A stretch of DNA of 64,000 nt from Lactarius indigo (taxonomy: Eukaryota; Basidiomycota; Agaricomycetes; Russulales; Russulaceae): the NCBI GenBank assembly GCA_025766275.1, contig JAFKAC010000025.1:186001-250000 (forward strand), in the 5' to 3' direction. Positions 1 to 12,249 of the stretch are shown here, one piece after another. The notes under the pieces were generated by a model. That model had not been told where the DNA came from. It worked only from the letters and a program-made list of their open reading frames with translations, and ran no database searches. Within the stretch, counting starts at the first letter, position 1; each line of letters opens with the position of its first letter. The position numbers and the translations under genes were made by a program.

Positions 1-128
1 GGTGAGTCGGGGGTCGCAAGGCAGGAGGGGACCGGAACAGGAGACGGAGAGCGACGAGGAGTCGGAGGAAGAACAGGAGGTGGCGAAGGAGAGCCACAAA
101 GGGGAATAGGGGGGCGGGGGGTCGGGAC

Positions 129-545
129 TCAGAGGGGAGGTGCAGACTCAGCGCGGGGTTTGAGGGGCAAGGGGACAACGTTCCCGTTGAGGTCGATGAT
201 CTCGAGGACCTCTTTGTAGAACTGGGCGGTGCTGGGGGACAGGGGACGAGGGGATGGACGAGGGGTGGCTTCTTCAGCCGGGGCGTAGGGGTAAACTAGT
301 TTGGGGGTTGCATCCCGAACAAGGGCGACAGGGGCGGGGGGCTCGCTACCACTGAAGGTAGCGGGGGTGTAGGGGGCGGCGAAGCGGAGGCTGTCAAGAC
401 AGACAGCAGAGGAGGAGGGAACAGGGGAGGCGCAGGAAAAGTCAAGGGGGCTACCTTGGTTGTCGAACTCCGACTGGTAGCTGGCAGAATCTCCGTCCCA
501 CTGACCGTACTGCGAGAAGTCGTACTCGTAGTTGTGGTCAGCCAC
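129..545 (-). pseudogene. E3 ORF1 N-terminal fragment with premature stop
   Basis: Encodes a proline- and serine-rich protein start of unknown function, 138 codons long, nearly identical to ORF1 of the copy at 50858-59966. The frame opens with GTG, but that G is the last base of a predicted 56-base intron (545-600: GTGAGT donor, CTGAC branch site, CAG acceptor). Splicing would join the terminal A of the LTR to TG and create ATG-GCT-GAC. The ORF ends at TGA (131-129) where the other copy has CGA, a CpG-type transition, so this copy is broken; the coding frame continues beyond the stop to position 1. Confidence 0.65.
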
Positions 546-600
546 TGGAGCAGCCCAGAGTCAGTCTATTGGGTTAGACTGTCCAAGTGTGATGACTCAC
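545..600 (-). other. predicted 56-base leader intron of E3 (inverted copy)
   Basis: On the minus strand it starts GTGAGT directly at the LTR edge and ends CTCCAG, with CTGAC about 16 bases before the acceptor. It has the same length as the intron at 50802-50857. It contains TGGACAGTCT, the candidate primer-binding site. Confidence 0.55.
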
Positions 601-1268
601 TGTCACTCGACAGGTGGTCATGATGTAGGCAGAGACTGGGGGCTGAGAGGGTGTGGAGAAGAGATGCTCGACAACAAAAGAACACAAGATGCGCTCTTGG
701 CTCAGTAGAGGAGTAGTGGCGCGCGATGAGTGGGGCACTCGAAGGAGCTGTGAGGCAAGAGGGAGGATGTCACAAGTGGACAGTCTGAGGGACTGTCCGA
801 TAGATTGCGCTAGCTTATATACTACAGGGGGTGGTCTGTGCGTAGGTTTAGGGCAGGCTTAGGGCCTGTCCACAAGTGCTGCGCAATACTGCGGATTGGA
901 ACATTCTAGAGACTAGTTATTAATACTGTCCAATCAGAATAAAGGATAAGCATGGTACGACTGCGCCGCAGTTGATGACACCATATTGTGCCATAGTGGC
1001 GTGATTCTGCAGCAGCTGCAGAACCCGTGATTAGAACACGTGTTCCTTTGTGACTTGGTTGATTATCTTCGTTGATTGATACACGTGCATGTACACATGT
1101 GACTTGGAAGGACAGAGTATTCACGTGACACATCACATGACCATCGGAGAGCGAAATTCAAACTCCGATCTCGGATTTCCCCTTTAGGAAGCTGATGACA
1201 TAAGCCCGGTCCGGTCCGGTCCAACTCTAAGCGCCTTGAGTCACAACCAGGTTTATAGGTTCGTGACA
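601..1268 (-). repeat. LTR of E3 family (inverted copy)
   Basis: 668-bp LTR, most similar to the truncated LTR at 49576-50135. It holds a TATA box (TATATAAG), then a hairpin made of GGACAGTC and GACTGTCC with the likely transcription start inside it, and a GAGT-loop hairpin (CTGTC GAGT GACAG on the minus strand) at its downstream edge. Confidence 0.8.
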
Positions 1269-3530
1269 ACAGCAGTGGTGTTCACTCTGGCCATAATGCT
1301 GCACCAGATGCACAAACGGTGGCCCAGAATGCTGACATGCACGTGCACGCCACAGTTGCTGCCAATAGCTTGGACCCTCTCTCACAAACCCCAAAATGTG
1401 GCCGCAAATGCATGGCCCCAGCTCCATCAAATCCCCCAGCTCCTGCCTCCACCTTAGTCCCCAGCACGGTAGCGTGGAACCCTCATGTTCTCTTGCAGCC
1501 CCTGGACCAAATGCACGTGGCCACCCCATCTGCTCCACCTCCCTCTGTTCCCCCTGTGTGGTACCCCATTCCTGCCCCTTACCCTCCTGGCATGTACACG
1601 CATGCCCCATATCACTCGGCATATCCTATATATTGGCCCTATGGCCACTCCCCCACCTCCTAACTCTACATCCCCACTTTAATTTTTTTTGGTTCATTTC
1701 TTCCACCTTAGATATCCTTTATTGGCTGACATTCTCACTCCTCCCCCACTTGCGCTCTCCACCGCACCTGCCTTCACCCTTTAGCTACCTTCACTGCCCT
1801 TTACTTCCTGCAATGTCTCAAGATGCGCTTCTCTCAGCTTCACCCCTTGGTTACTTTTGCTGTGCTTTACCTCCTGCAGCATCTCAAGATGCACTTCTCC
1901 TGGCTTCACCCCTCAGTTACTTTTGCTGCCCTTCCCCTCTTGCAACATCAAGACATGCTTCAATTGCCCTTGCCACTCTCTCCACCCCTTCTTTGTCCCC
2001 ATCAACAGTTCATGTTGTTCCACTCACCAGTTGTTTTGTTCTTACCATTTGGCCACACCACTTTCTGTCATTGGTAAGGGCACAGATCATCTTTTATTTT
2101 ATTTTTTTTGCTGATTTGTTGTAATGGCAGAGCATGCGCTGTCATCTGCCACTATGTCAGATTATTTACTCGTCATGTTCTTGTCCCACTTCACCACAGC
2201 TTTGGCACCCTATGTTTTTACGTCTCGATCTTTTGTGCCTTAGCACCTTGTTTCTGCCTTGTTTCTGTGTTACGTTTTGTCATTAGCCCACCCCGTTTCT
2301 TATCTCCCTATGCCATCCCCACACCTCCTTTACCCTCTCCCTTCTTTACATACCAGCCAGGCATGTAATAAGTAGGGTTGTTGTATATAAATCCCCCTTG
2401 ATGCTGAATACATGGGCAGCTTATTACCAAGTCCCACGAGCTTTCCCGAAAAAAAGGAAGTAAACGAGTGTGAGTGAAGTATGCAGTGAGCCCTTGATGT
2501 GATGGGAGTGGACATCTTAAGACACACTTGGTCACCCCTTACCTTCTCCCTTCCTTTACTTATCAGAATGGCATGTAGCTACTGATATATTTTGTGTTAC
2601 GATACGACTGCCTCAATGCTAAATACATGAGTGCCAGCATTCTGTGGTTCAATTCGTGTGATTCAATCTGTGTGATCTCTACTCTCCACTCAACCCTCTA
2701 TCTCTTTCAGCATCTTAAGATGCACTTCCCTCGCCTTCACCCCTTGGTTACTATTTGCTGTTCTCCACCTCTTGCAGTGTCTCAAGCTCAAGATGCACCT
2801 CCCTCGCCTTTACCAGCTTCACCCCTTGGTTACTTTTGCTACCCTTTACCTCCTGCAGCGTCTTAAGACACGCTTCTCCCGGCTTCACCCCTCAGTTACT
2901 TTTGCTGCCCTTTACCTCTCCCTTGCCTTCTCCACCTTAGGTATGGTATTTCTCTGTTCATATCCTTTGCTGGCTGATGTTCTCTCTCCTCCCCCCACTC
3001 GCTCTCCACCACACCCACCTTCACTCCTCGGTTACCTTTGCTGCCCTTTACCTCCTGCAGCATCTCAAGATGCACCTCCCTCAGCTTCACCCCTTGGTTA
3101 CTTTTGCAGCCCTTTACCTCCTGCAGCATCTCAAGATGCGCCTCCTCAGGTATGGTATTTCTCTGTCTAAATCCTTTGTTGGCTGACATTCTCTCTCCTT
3201 CCCCCACTCACTCTCCACCACACCCAGCTTCACCCCTTGGTTACTTTTGCAGCCCTTTACCTCCTGCAGCACCTCAAGATGTGCTTCTCTTGTCTCCACC
3301 CCTCAGTTACCTCACTGCCCCTCTGTTCTTCCTCTCCCCTACTCCCTCCCATCTCTTATGTTCCACCATAGTTACTTTTACATCTCTTCTAACATCTTCC
3401 CTTATACCACGGCACTCATAGCTTTTTGTTATTAGCTAATAATAAATACATGTCACCTGTCTTGGAAAAATAAGATGTTAATCTAATGGTATCTATTAAC
3501 TAATACTTGTTATTATTCTTTGCTCGAGTA
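1269..3530. repeat. degenerate pyrimidine-rich tandem repeat field
   Basis: No intact gene was recognised. Much of 1790-1960 and 2690-3320 consists of imperfect repeats of about 60 bp with shared words such as CTCCTGCAGCATCTCAAGAT and CACCCCTTGGTTACTTTTG. Longer blocks including TATGGTATTTCTCTG and CACTCTCCACCACACCCA recur near 2940, 3150 and 3200. The unit is near 60 bp (20 codons), so both strands show repetitive ORFs; on the minus strand a motif like EMLQEVKG recurs about every 20 residues (2896-3207). This may be a decayed repetitive coding exon or a minisatellite; the sequence does not decide. Confidence 0.6.
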
Positions 3531-3713
3531 AGCAACGGAAAGTGTGTGCTTGGGACGGAGTCCAAACTTTGTTGCTGGTCCGGAGCGGTACGGAGCGGTA
3601 CGGTCCGTGGGAATGATGCGAAAATCAGCCAACTGCCAGAGATGCCCACGCTCACCAGCGCTTGCTAGCCGTTGAATTGATCTCATCTGCCACGTCGGCG
3701 CTGCCCTCTTAGC
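3531..3713 (+). promoter_or_regulatory. upstream region of STAND gene A
   Basis: From about 3636 to the ATG this region matches the leaders of genes B and C. Upstream of 3636 the similarity stops: the TATATAG box present before genes B (14102) and C (40353) is missing, and unrelated sequence with a GGAGCGGTACGGAGCGGTAC direct repeat takes its place. Gene A therefore seems to have lost the family promoter at a duplication or rearrangement boundary. Confidence 0.4.
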
Positions 3714-6700
3714 ATGAGTCAACTCCCCGCTCCGAGCTCATCTTCAAAGACCCTCACAACGACTCCATCCTCTTCCAATTTCAAACTCATCTTCGAAAAG
3801 GCGATCAAGGAATATAATAAAAAGACAAAACATGATCTCACCGCTCATCCTCTCTCCACCCAGCTTCAACCATGCGACTCTCCTGCGGCCATTCTAACTA
3901 TACTTCAAGAACAAGTCGACCAGTTCAAACAATCTCGGACCGCCGACGAGAGATTGCACAAATGGCTCAACCCAACGATCGACGTACTGTACGCATTCTC
4001 CCAGACACTTGGTGAAGGAATTGGTTTGGTGAATATCTATTAGTCTGTCGGCGATATGGCTCTGATAGTACCTATTCGACAGGTTTTCTCTCCTGCTAAA
4101 GTGATATTTGCTGGTGCCGGTGTCCTCCTCTTGGTCAGTGATCTCGTTTATCTACTCGTGAGGGCTATTGTGACATCGGTGGTCGTCAGGCGGCAAAAGA
4201 AGTCGAAGCCAGCCAAGACGTGCTTATCGATATCTTTGAGCGCATCGATAATTTCTTCAGACGACTGGAGATCTATACCAAAGTACCACCAACACCAGCG
4301 ATGACGGACATGATGGTGAAGATAATGGTGGAGGTGCTGGATATTTTTGGGACTGCCACGAAGGAAATGAAGCAGAGTCGAGCGAGTACGTTTATATTTC
4401 GCCATGCGCTCGGCCTTAGGTTTCTGGATGCTGATAACTACGTACAGAAAAGTTTCTAAAGAAGGTGGCGGGAATAAGGAGGTTGGAAGATGGGTTGATG
4501 AAGTTGGACAAAATGACGAACGAAGAGGCTCAAATGGCGAATGCGGAGGCACTGAAGGTTGCACACGATATCGATAAAAAGGTGGAGGCAATCGAGGCTG
4601 GCGTGAAGGACGTCGACGAGAATGTCCAAGTGGTCGACGAAAAAGTGCAAATAATTGTCGACGGTGCGTGAACTATGCTTAGCAAGTCATCGACAGCATC
4701 ACTAATGTTGAAATATCTAGACGGAAAGGAAATGAAATTGATCATGCAAACAACGTCGCAAAACGTAGACGACTTGAAGCGTTTGTCGTCAATCTCGTCA
4801 TGGTTGATGGTCGAGCGTCTGACATACTTCCAGGGGAGAAAATGCTTGAGCGCCTTAGAGAATGGCAATCTCCTTCGGATCCGTCTACAAATCACATTAT
4901 TGCATCTGATCGTCAACACAACGGAACCGCCGAGTGGTTCTGTAAGGGCAACACATTTGAGGAATGGAAGGCGACCGGTTCGCTCTTATGGGTCCACGGG
5001 AAACGTACGTCCCTCTTGCTATTCGTGACTTATGTGATCTCAGGTGCCATATGTTCCGTAGCGGGCTCTGGGAAAAGCATTCTGTGGTTCGTCGATTCTT
5101 AAGTCTCGCATATCAAGTAGTAACTAACAATTACCGAGAAGCTCTGCGATTATTAACGATATCGACGCCCTGAACAAGGCTGGATTGGCCTCCATGGCGT
5201 ACTTTTACTTCGATTTTCGGGATGTCGACAAGCAATCCCGCCGCGATCTACTTCGCTCACTTCTCATCCAACTCTCTGACTCTTCCGATCCCTTCTGCGA
5301 CATACTCTCTCGGCTCTATGACGCATATGGCAAAGGCACGCGTCAGCCCAGTGACAAAGCATTGATGAACTGCCTCAAGGAGATGCTCGTCCTCCCCAAT
5401 CAGCGTCCAGTTTATCTGATCATGGATGCCCTTGACGAGTGTCCCAATACCTCTGGAATTCCATCGACTCGCGAATTGGTCCTTGACGTCGTGAAGGAGC
5501 TGGTCGAGCTGCGCGTTTCAAGTCTTCGTATCTGCGTGACTAGTCGTCCGGAGGTCGACATTCAGTGTGCGATCGGGCGGCTCACGTTTAGTTCGGTGTC
5601 CCTTCACAACGAAAGCGGACAAGAGAAGGATATCGCCGAATATATCAAATCTGTGGTGTATTCTCCCTCGAATACGATGATGAGGCGATGGAGGGACGAG
5701 GATAAAGCTATGGTCGTACAGACGCTCTCGGAACGAGCTGACGGAATGTAAGAGCGTTTAAGGTCCGCCAATGAGGTTTACTTAATACTCATTCGTTTAA
5801 GGTTCCGATGGGTCTTTTGCCAGTTGGAGACGCTGCGACATTGCCTGCCACAGAATGTCCCACATATTCTACGGCAACTTCCTGCGACATTGGACGAGAC
5901 ATATGCACGGGTGCTAAAGGAAATCGGGACGACCAATCAACTTTATGCACATCGTCTGTTACAATGTCTCACCGTGGCGAAGCGTCCACTTGGTGTGGAG
6001 GAGCTGGCAGAGATCCTTGCACTCGACTTTTCGGGCGGTGAGATACCAGAGCTGAAGGAGAATTGGCGGTGGAAGGATCAGCAAGATGCGGTACTGTCTA
6101 CGTGCTCCAGTTTGATTTCTGTTGTTGGTGATCGCGGTGACCGCGTGGTCCAATTTTCACACTTTTCGGTCCAAGAATTCCTGACGTCGGATCGCTTGGC
6201 CACCTCAAGCGCAGATATTTCATGCTTTCATATTCTTCCCGAGCCGGCACACACCGTCATTGCCAAGGCCTGTTTGGGGGTCCTATTCCAGCATCGGGTC
6301 GACGATGCCAAGGTTGGACATGATTCTCCTCTGGCTCGGTATGCCGCTGGGCACTGGGCGTACCATGCTCGGTTCAGAAATGTATGGACGCATGTAGAAG
6401 ATGGGATTCGACGTCTGTTCGACAGCTCCAAACCATATCTCAAAGTGTGGCTCCAACTTTTGCGCCGTTCTTCACCCCAGTTCTTCAGGAATTACGACTC
6501 CAACAAACACATCGGCTCTTCCCTATATTATGCTTCACTGTGTGGACTCCGCGACCTGGCAGCACAACTCATCACTGAGAATCCCCAGTGTTTGACTAGT
6601 CTGGTTGGTCGAACTCCCAGCCCACTGGTCGCGGCATTGCGCAACAAACACTTCGACATCGCGGAGCTACTTTACCAGCGCGGCATAGACCTGGGTATCA

Positions 6701-9700
6701 GAGACTACAACAATGAGACTCTACTACATGCTGCATCTGAGGGCGGACATGTGGATATTGCTAAGTGGCTATTCGACCATGGTGTACCCGTAAATTCCCA
6801 ACAGGACAACCACAAGATTCTGCTCTATTCGGCAGAGGTGAACGGACACCAAGGGCAAGGCATAACCGTTGACGATGCGGGTGATACCAACAATACTCCA
6901 TTGCACTTGGCGTCTCGAGGTGGACATGCCGACATTGCGCGCGAGTTGCTAATGCGAGGGGCTAGTGTCGCCATGAAGGATCGGAGTTACCGGACGCCTT
7001 TGCATCTAGCGTGCGACTCCGGGAATGCTGAAACTGTGCGGCTATTGATTGAGCAAGGTGCAGACGTCATCTTGCAGGATCGGGAGCACAAGACGCCTTT
7101 GCATCTCGCGGTGTCGAACGTTTGGGTGGTGCCAGACTACGTCATTATTGATCGGTACAGGGCTGATGCGGCCGCACAGTATCTCTCACACGATCCGAAA
7201 GAACAGGCCGCAGTGGCTGGAATTGTACGGCTCTTGATCGAGCACGGCGCAGATGTGACCGCGCTAGATATGACGCTCTCGACTCCTTTGCACCAGGTGT
7301 CATCCTCTGGGAATCTCGAGATCTTGCGGATATTGACAGAGAATGGCGCAGACCCGAATGCGCAAGATGAGACCCACTCAACCCCTTTGCATCGGGCGGT
7401 GCTCCGCGGACAATGTTTTAAAGTCTTGGAGTTTTTGATCGAGCACGGCGCGGATGTCATGGCGCGGGATTGGAACCTCAAGACGCCTCTCCATTTTATA
7501 TCGTCCTGGGTGAGTTCCGAAGCTCATCGCTCTGATCTGGCTCAGGTCTGATGTAAACGGACAGAATGACAATACCATCTTGGAGAAAACGATTCCAAAC
7601 ACGGTGGACGACACTTTACGGCTATTCGTCAAGCATGGGGCTGACGTGACCGCGCGGGATATGACCCACTCTACGCCTTTGCATATGGCATCATCCTCGA
7701 GGAGTGTCAAAGCTGTACGGATATTGATTGAGCTTGGTGCGGACGTCAACGCGCAAGATGAGATCCACTCGACGCCTTTGCATCTGGCGTCATCCTCGGT
7801 GAATGCTGAGACTGTGCAGCTGTTAATCGAGCACGGCGCGGATGTTACTGCACGAGATGCGAGCCACAGGACGCCTTTGCACTTGGCGTCGTCTGTGGTG
7901 AGTGCTAATACTGCGTCGCTCTTGATCCATCGCAGGACTGACGTAAGTCGACAGGACGTCACCATTCATGGTCATGACAAGAAAGCCAAAGTTATGCGGC
8001 TATTGATTGAACACGGAGCGGACGTCAATGCGCAAGATGAGATCCACTCCACGCCTTTGCATCTGGCGGCGTTCTCTGGGGGCACCACAACCGTGCAGTT
8101 ATTGATAGAGCATGGCGCGGATGTCACCGCGCAGGATGGGAGCCACAGGACGCCTTTGCATCTGGCATTGACTTTGGTGAGTGCGATAACCACGTCACTC
8201 TTGATCCAGAACAAGGCTAATATAAGCACAGGATAATATCTACAGCTGCAGCAATTGTTCGAGGTTCGAAGTGGACCTGAACACTGTGCGGCTATTGATA
8301 GAGCATGGCGCAGACGTGTCTGTACAGGATAAGACCCAGTCAACGGCTTTGCATCTCGCGGCATTCTCGGGCAGTTCCGAAACTGTGCGACTATTGATCG
8401 AGCACGGTGCGGATGTCACCATACTAGATGAGAGCCATAAGACGCCGTTGCATCTGGCGTCGTCTCAGGTGAGTCCCGCAACTTCTCGCTTCTAATTCGG
8501 AAAGTACGGGATTGATGTAAATGGACAGGGCATCAGTCGCCTGGTATACCTTTTATCCATGTTCCATGAGATAGCCGAAACTGTGAGGCTATTGGTCAAG
8601 TATGGGGTGGATGTGACAGCACAAGACGAGGATCACTCAACTGCTTTGCACCTGGCGTCGTCCGAGGGGTGTCTTGGGATTATGCAGCTATTGATAGAGC
8701 ACGGCGCGGATGTGACTGTCCAGGATGGGAGAGGCAGAACACCTTTGCATATGGTGTCGTCTTTCGTGAGTGCTAAAGCTATGTGATTCTTGTTCCCTCA
8801 TAGACCTGATGAAAATCGACAGGATGATGATTATGAGCTATACTCGTACAATGTGAAGGTCGATGCCGTGAGACTATTGATTGATCATGGGGCGGACGTG
8901 ACTATTCAAGATGAGACCCGCTCTACGGCTTTGCATCTGGCGGCATTCTCGGGGAGTACTGAAACCGTGCGGCTATTGATAGAGCACGGCGCGGATGTCA
9001 CCGCACAAGATCGGATCCACAGGACGCCTTTGCATATGGCGTCGTCTTGGGTGAGGACGTCACCCTTGATCCAGCATAGGGTTAACCTATAGGATAGGAC
9101 GATACCAGAAGCGGTCTACCGCTCCCCGGTGATGAGAAGTACAACGTGAAGGCTGACACTGTGAGGTTATTGATCGATCATGAGGCAGACGTGACCGCGA
9201 AGGATGGCACCCACTCAACACCTTTGCATCTGGCATCGTCCTATGGAAGTGCCGAAACGGTGCGGGTATTGATCGAGCGTGGCGCGGATGTCACCGCGCA
9301 AGACACGAAACACAGGACGCCTTTGCATATGGTGTCGTCTTGGGTGAGTGCCAAAACCATGTTACTCTTCGTCCGGCAGTGCCGATGAAAATGGACAGGA
9401 GGACAGCGTGCACTTGCTCCACTATCCTATGAAGTCCCGCGCAAAGGCAGACACCGTGAGGCTATTGATAGATCACGGGGCAGACGTGACTGCGCAGGAC
9501 GATCACCACTCGACGCCTTTACATCTGGCGTCATCATTTGGGAGTGCTGATACGGTGCGGCTATTGATTGAGTACGGCGCAGATGTCACCGCACAAGACG
9601 CGAATCATAAGATGCCTTTGCATCTGGCGTCATCTCGGGTGAGTACAGAGACTGCGCGACTCTTTATTTGGCACGCACTGATGTTAACGCACTCGACTTG

Positions 9701-10132
9701 GCACAGGATGAGGGGCTCGTTGACAATCAAGGCAACTTGCACCAAGAGTCATTGCGTGAGGCGAAGTCCAACAACAAGGTTGATACCGTGCAGCTATTGA
9801 TCCGACATGGGGCGGACGTCACTGCACGAGACGACACCCACTCGACGCCTTTACATCTGGCTTCATCCAAGCGGAGTGCAGCAACTGTTGAGCTACTGAT
9901 TCAGCATGGGGCGGATGTCAATGCACAGAATGAGAATCAATCAACGCCGCTCCACCTGGCGGCATCTTCCTACCGTGCAGTGGAAGGAACTATCGTGCGC
10001 CTATTACTTAAACACGGCGCAAATATAGATGCGAAGGATGGCGAAGGCAGGACTCCGGTTGAGATCGCGTCGTCGGAAGGTCACTTTTGGATTGCAAAGG
10101 TGTTGTCGGATCACCTTGCGAGTAGAGGATAG
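3714..10132 (+). CDS. STAND/NLR-like protein A: Goodbye - NACHT - ankyrin repeats
   Basis: Predicted signal-transducing NTPase of the fungal NLR-like type; roles in non-self recognition are known for some family members, none is shown here. Exons by frame and GT-AG: 3714-4028, 4083-4133, 4190-4385, 4448-4663, 4721-4780, 4834-5004, 5062-5086, 5142-5747, 5802-7509, 7565-7897, 7955-8176, 8232-8468, 8529-8765, 8823-9050, 9098-9343, 9399-9638, 9707-10132. The sum is 5517 bases, 1838 residues, all phases consistent. Residues 1-~260 form the Goodbye-type N-terminal domain. The NACHT P-loop GKPGSGKS is assembled across the 5004/5062 junction; Walker B is LIMDALDE, followed by VTSRPEVD. From about residue 790 to the end there are roughly 25 ankyrin repeats (TPLHLAS, LLIEHGADV). 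The acceptor of the exon at 9098 lies after a TAG and is the least certain junction. Confidence 0.85.
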
Positions 10133-11649
10133 AATGTATTTCCTGCGTTGTTTATAACTCTTCACTGATACAGTAGTGATCGACAGAAACGTTTATTTGA
10201 TTATTGAGTTCATGATAACCCGATAACCCGATACAAATGCGGATTTCCACTGCTACAGCCACGCAGTCGTAATCCTCGATCACGCTCGGCATGTGAGGAC
10301 AACGGTGCGCCGCATACGCAATACCGTCGACTTTCCAGTGATCGCGGCTTCGGACATGATTTGCAAGGTATCTAGCGGGGGTGCACATTTACGGCTACCG
10401 AAGATCGCGATCATTGCGGACTGATATAAGTACGTCAGATGAGAACTTCGGCAACAACGGCAGACCCAGCTTCCTTATACAGTACTAGGCAATCGTGTGC
10501 CTTCCATTTTAACTGGTTTCGTATAGCAGCTGATTCGTCGGCGGCTGTGTTGCCTGCGGCAGTGCAGCAACGACCTGAAGAGCAACCACCACTGAGCTTC
10601 CTATACACTCTACCTTAATTTCCTACATATTGGTTCTTCTCTGCACCTTATCGACCTCGACACATCCCCGAGCTATGTCCGCGCCATCTCCTAGGGTCTT
10701 GGGCGAGCTCTGAGCGGTCAAAGATGGTAATATTATGATCGTTGTGACAACGAGGTGGCATGTGCGAGTGCAGCGATGGTATATTGGACGGAGTATCGGA
10801 CGATATGCTCCTCGAAATAGAGTTGGCGAAGAGAAAGGCTGGAGTGAGAAGTGAGGGTTTACTGGTGGGGATGATCCAATGATGTAGGATGTTGCAGTGT
10901 AGGACGACGCACCTCTGGCGGTCTAGTTCTTTCCCCAAAGAACCTCTCTGAGCTGCTACATCATCTTGCTTGCCTGATTCAGATGATGGCGGGCCCAGCG
11001 CCCGCTGACCCAAGTGCTGCTCTCAGGAACACTTATACAGGCCCTAGAGAGCACCTCGATGTGATGCATTCGTTGGATTGAGCATCAGGTTCACTGCGGC
11101 CTAGAGTGCACCCTCAAAGGTGGAATGGCAGGGAGAAAGTATTAGAAGTTGGGAGGCGGGAATGGGAGAAACATCGGAACGCACAGTCGACCTCCTCAAA
11201 ACTGATAAACTTGTCACTTGTCGTAGCCTATGCGGGCTCCTGCAATGATCCGGCCTTCACCTTACTTCCTCTGGTCGCATACATTCCACCTAAGAGGTCC
11301 GATAAGGCGATGAAACATAACAGTGCTTGAGTTTGTTCATCATTTTACGCTTCATAGAGACTCTTGGGAAGGCGGGTGCCGCATACTGAAGTGCTGTGAA
11401 GAGTTTGGGCGACTCGGAATTGATGTACAGTGAACTGTTGTCGGGATCTTCACTGGGCCTTCGTGTGAAGAAGTCCGAGATCCGATGATGGGCGAAACGA
11501 TGCGACAATGTTACAGTGTTTGTGGAAGGCTCCGGACGCTACTTGAGGCACGACTGGCGGATTTAGCGGGAGTGACGAAATGGGGCAAAGGCTCGCAGGA
11601 GCGAGGCGAAAAACACCGCACTCGGGCTCCTGGGGTTTTATCCGTGATA
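10133..11649. other. duplicated spacer downstream of STAND gene A
   Basis: No convincing gene. The block is closely matched by 21101-22660 after gene B. A 78-codon minus-strand ORF (10152-10388) is kept in the other copy (21120-21356), but this follows from the recent duplication and it has no recognisable domain. The spacer after gene B has an extra short stretch near 21450. Confidence 0.5.
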
Positions 11650-11937
11650 CAGCTGGTTCCATAACGATTGTCCCCTGCCATTTTGAGAACATAGTCGGTC
11701 ATCCAAAACTCGAGAGCGGGATTCATAATCAAGTCGAGGGAGAAATTCTCAGGAAATCAGGTTATCTCACAGAATTAAGGTTATAGAATAGTTATCTTGT
11801 AACAATTGGGGTTATGGAATGGTTATCTGTATTGCTCCGCTCGAGAGCTGTGCCATCTCAGTGGCGGAGTTACCAATTCAAACCTCGCCTATATCCAAAC
11901 TTTGGTCACCAGGGGACAATCGTTATGGAACCAGCTG
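11650..11937. mobile_element. MITE with 28-bp terminal inverted repeats, TA target duplication
   Basis: A 288-bp non-coding element. Its ends, 11650-11677 and 11910-11937, are perfect 28-base inverted repeats beginning CAGCTGGTTCC. It is flanked by TA on both sides (11648-11649 and 11938-11939). The corresponding spacer after gene B lacks it, so it entered unit A after, or differently from, the duplication. Size, TA duplication and CAG ends suggest a Tc1/mariner-type non-autonomous element. No transposase in the window would serve it. Confidence 0.85.
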
Positions 11938-12240
11938 TAAATAGTGCTATAGTACAGCACACGTGGTATCTGACGCCGGTCTGACAGCGGGCCGGCCATG
12001 CAAAACAGCTCCGAGTCGCCGTCTCTCGAGGGCATGGCTCCCACTCCCACTCACCCACAGTATCTTCTCAGTTGACATCACCCCGACACGCATATACAAG
12101 CCTGAATTTCACCTATCACGCATCCTTGTTCATGCACGTTCATGTGCTGTAGGTCATCATTCAGCAGTGTTGTTCCACTTCTCTCGCCAGTAGTGAGTCA
12201 CGTCACATTTAGGTCGCCTTCGCTCTGACAGCTCCCCATA
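11938..12240. other. spacer, no gene seen
   Basis: Matches the spacer after gene B, whose halves lie at about 22660-22824 and 38028-38110 because a LINE entered there. No ORF or RNA gene was recognised. Confidence 0.4.
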
Positions 12241-12249
12241 GAGCCCTTT

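Larger units (their letters stand above)
1..1268 (-). mobile_element. E3-family LTR retroelement, 5' end, inverted and cut by the window edge
   Basis: Read on the minus strand, this is an LTR (601-1268) followed by a leader intron (545-600) and the beginning of ORF1. It is a second copy of the element found at 50136-64000. The LTR runs from TGTCAC to GTGACA, a perfect 6-bp terminal inversion. Compared with the other copy it is older: an in-frame CGA has become TGA (129-131), and a GACGC has become GATGC in ORF1. The rest of the element lies before position 1. No target duplication can be checked. Confidence 0.8.

Noticed and set aside
1236..2124. Several long Pro/Ser/Leu-rich plus-strand ORFs
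   Set aside because: Produced by pyrimidine-rich repetitive sequence; overlapping frames are all open and composition is biased.
10152..10388. 78-codon minus-strand ORF kept in both spacers (also 21120-21356)
   Set aside because: Conservation is explained by the recent segmental duplication; no domain and no independent support.
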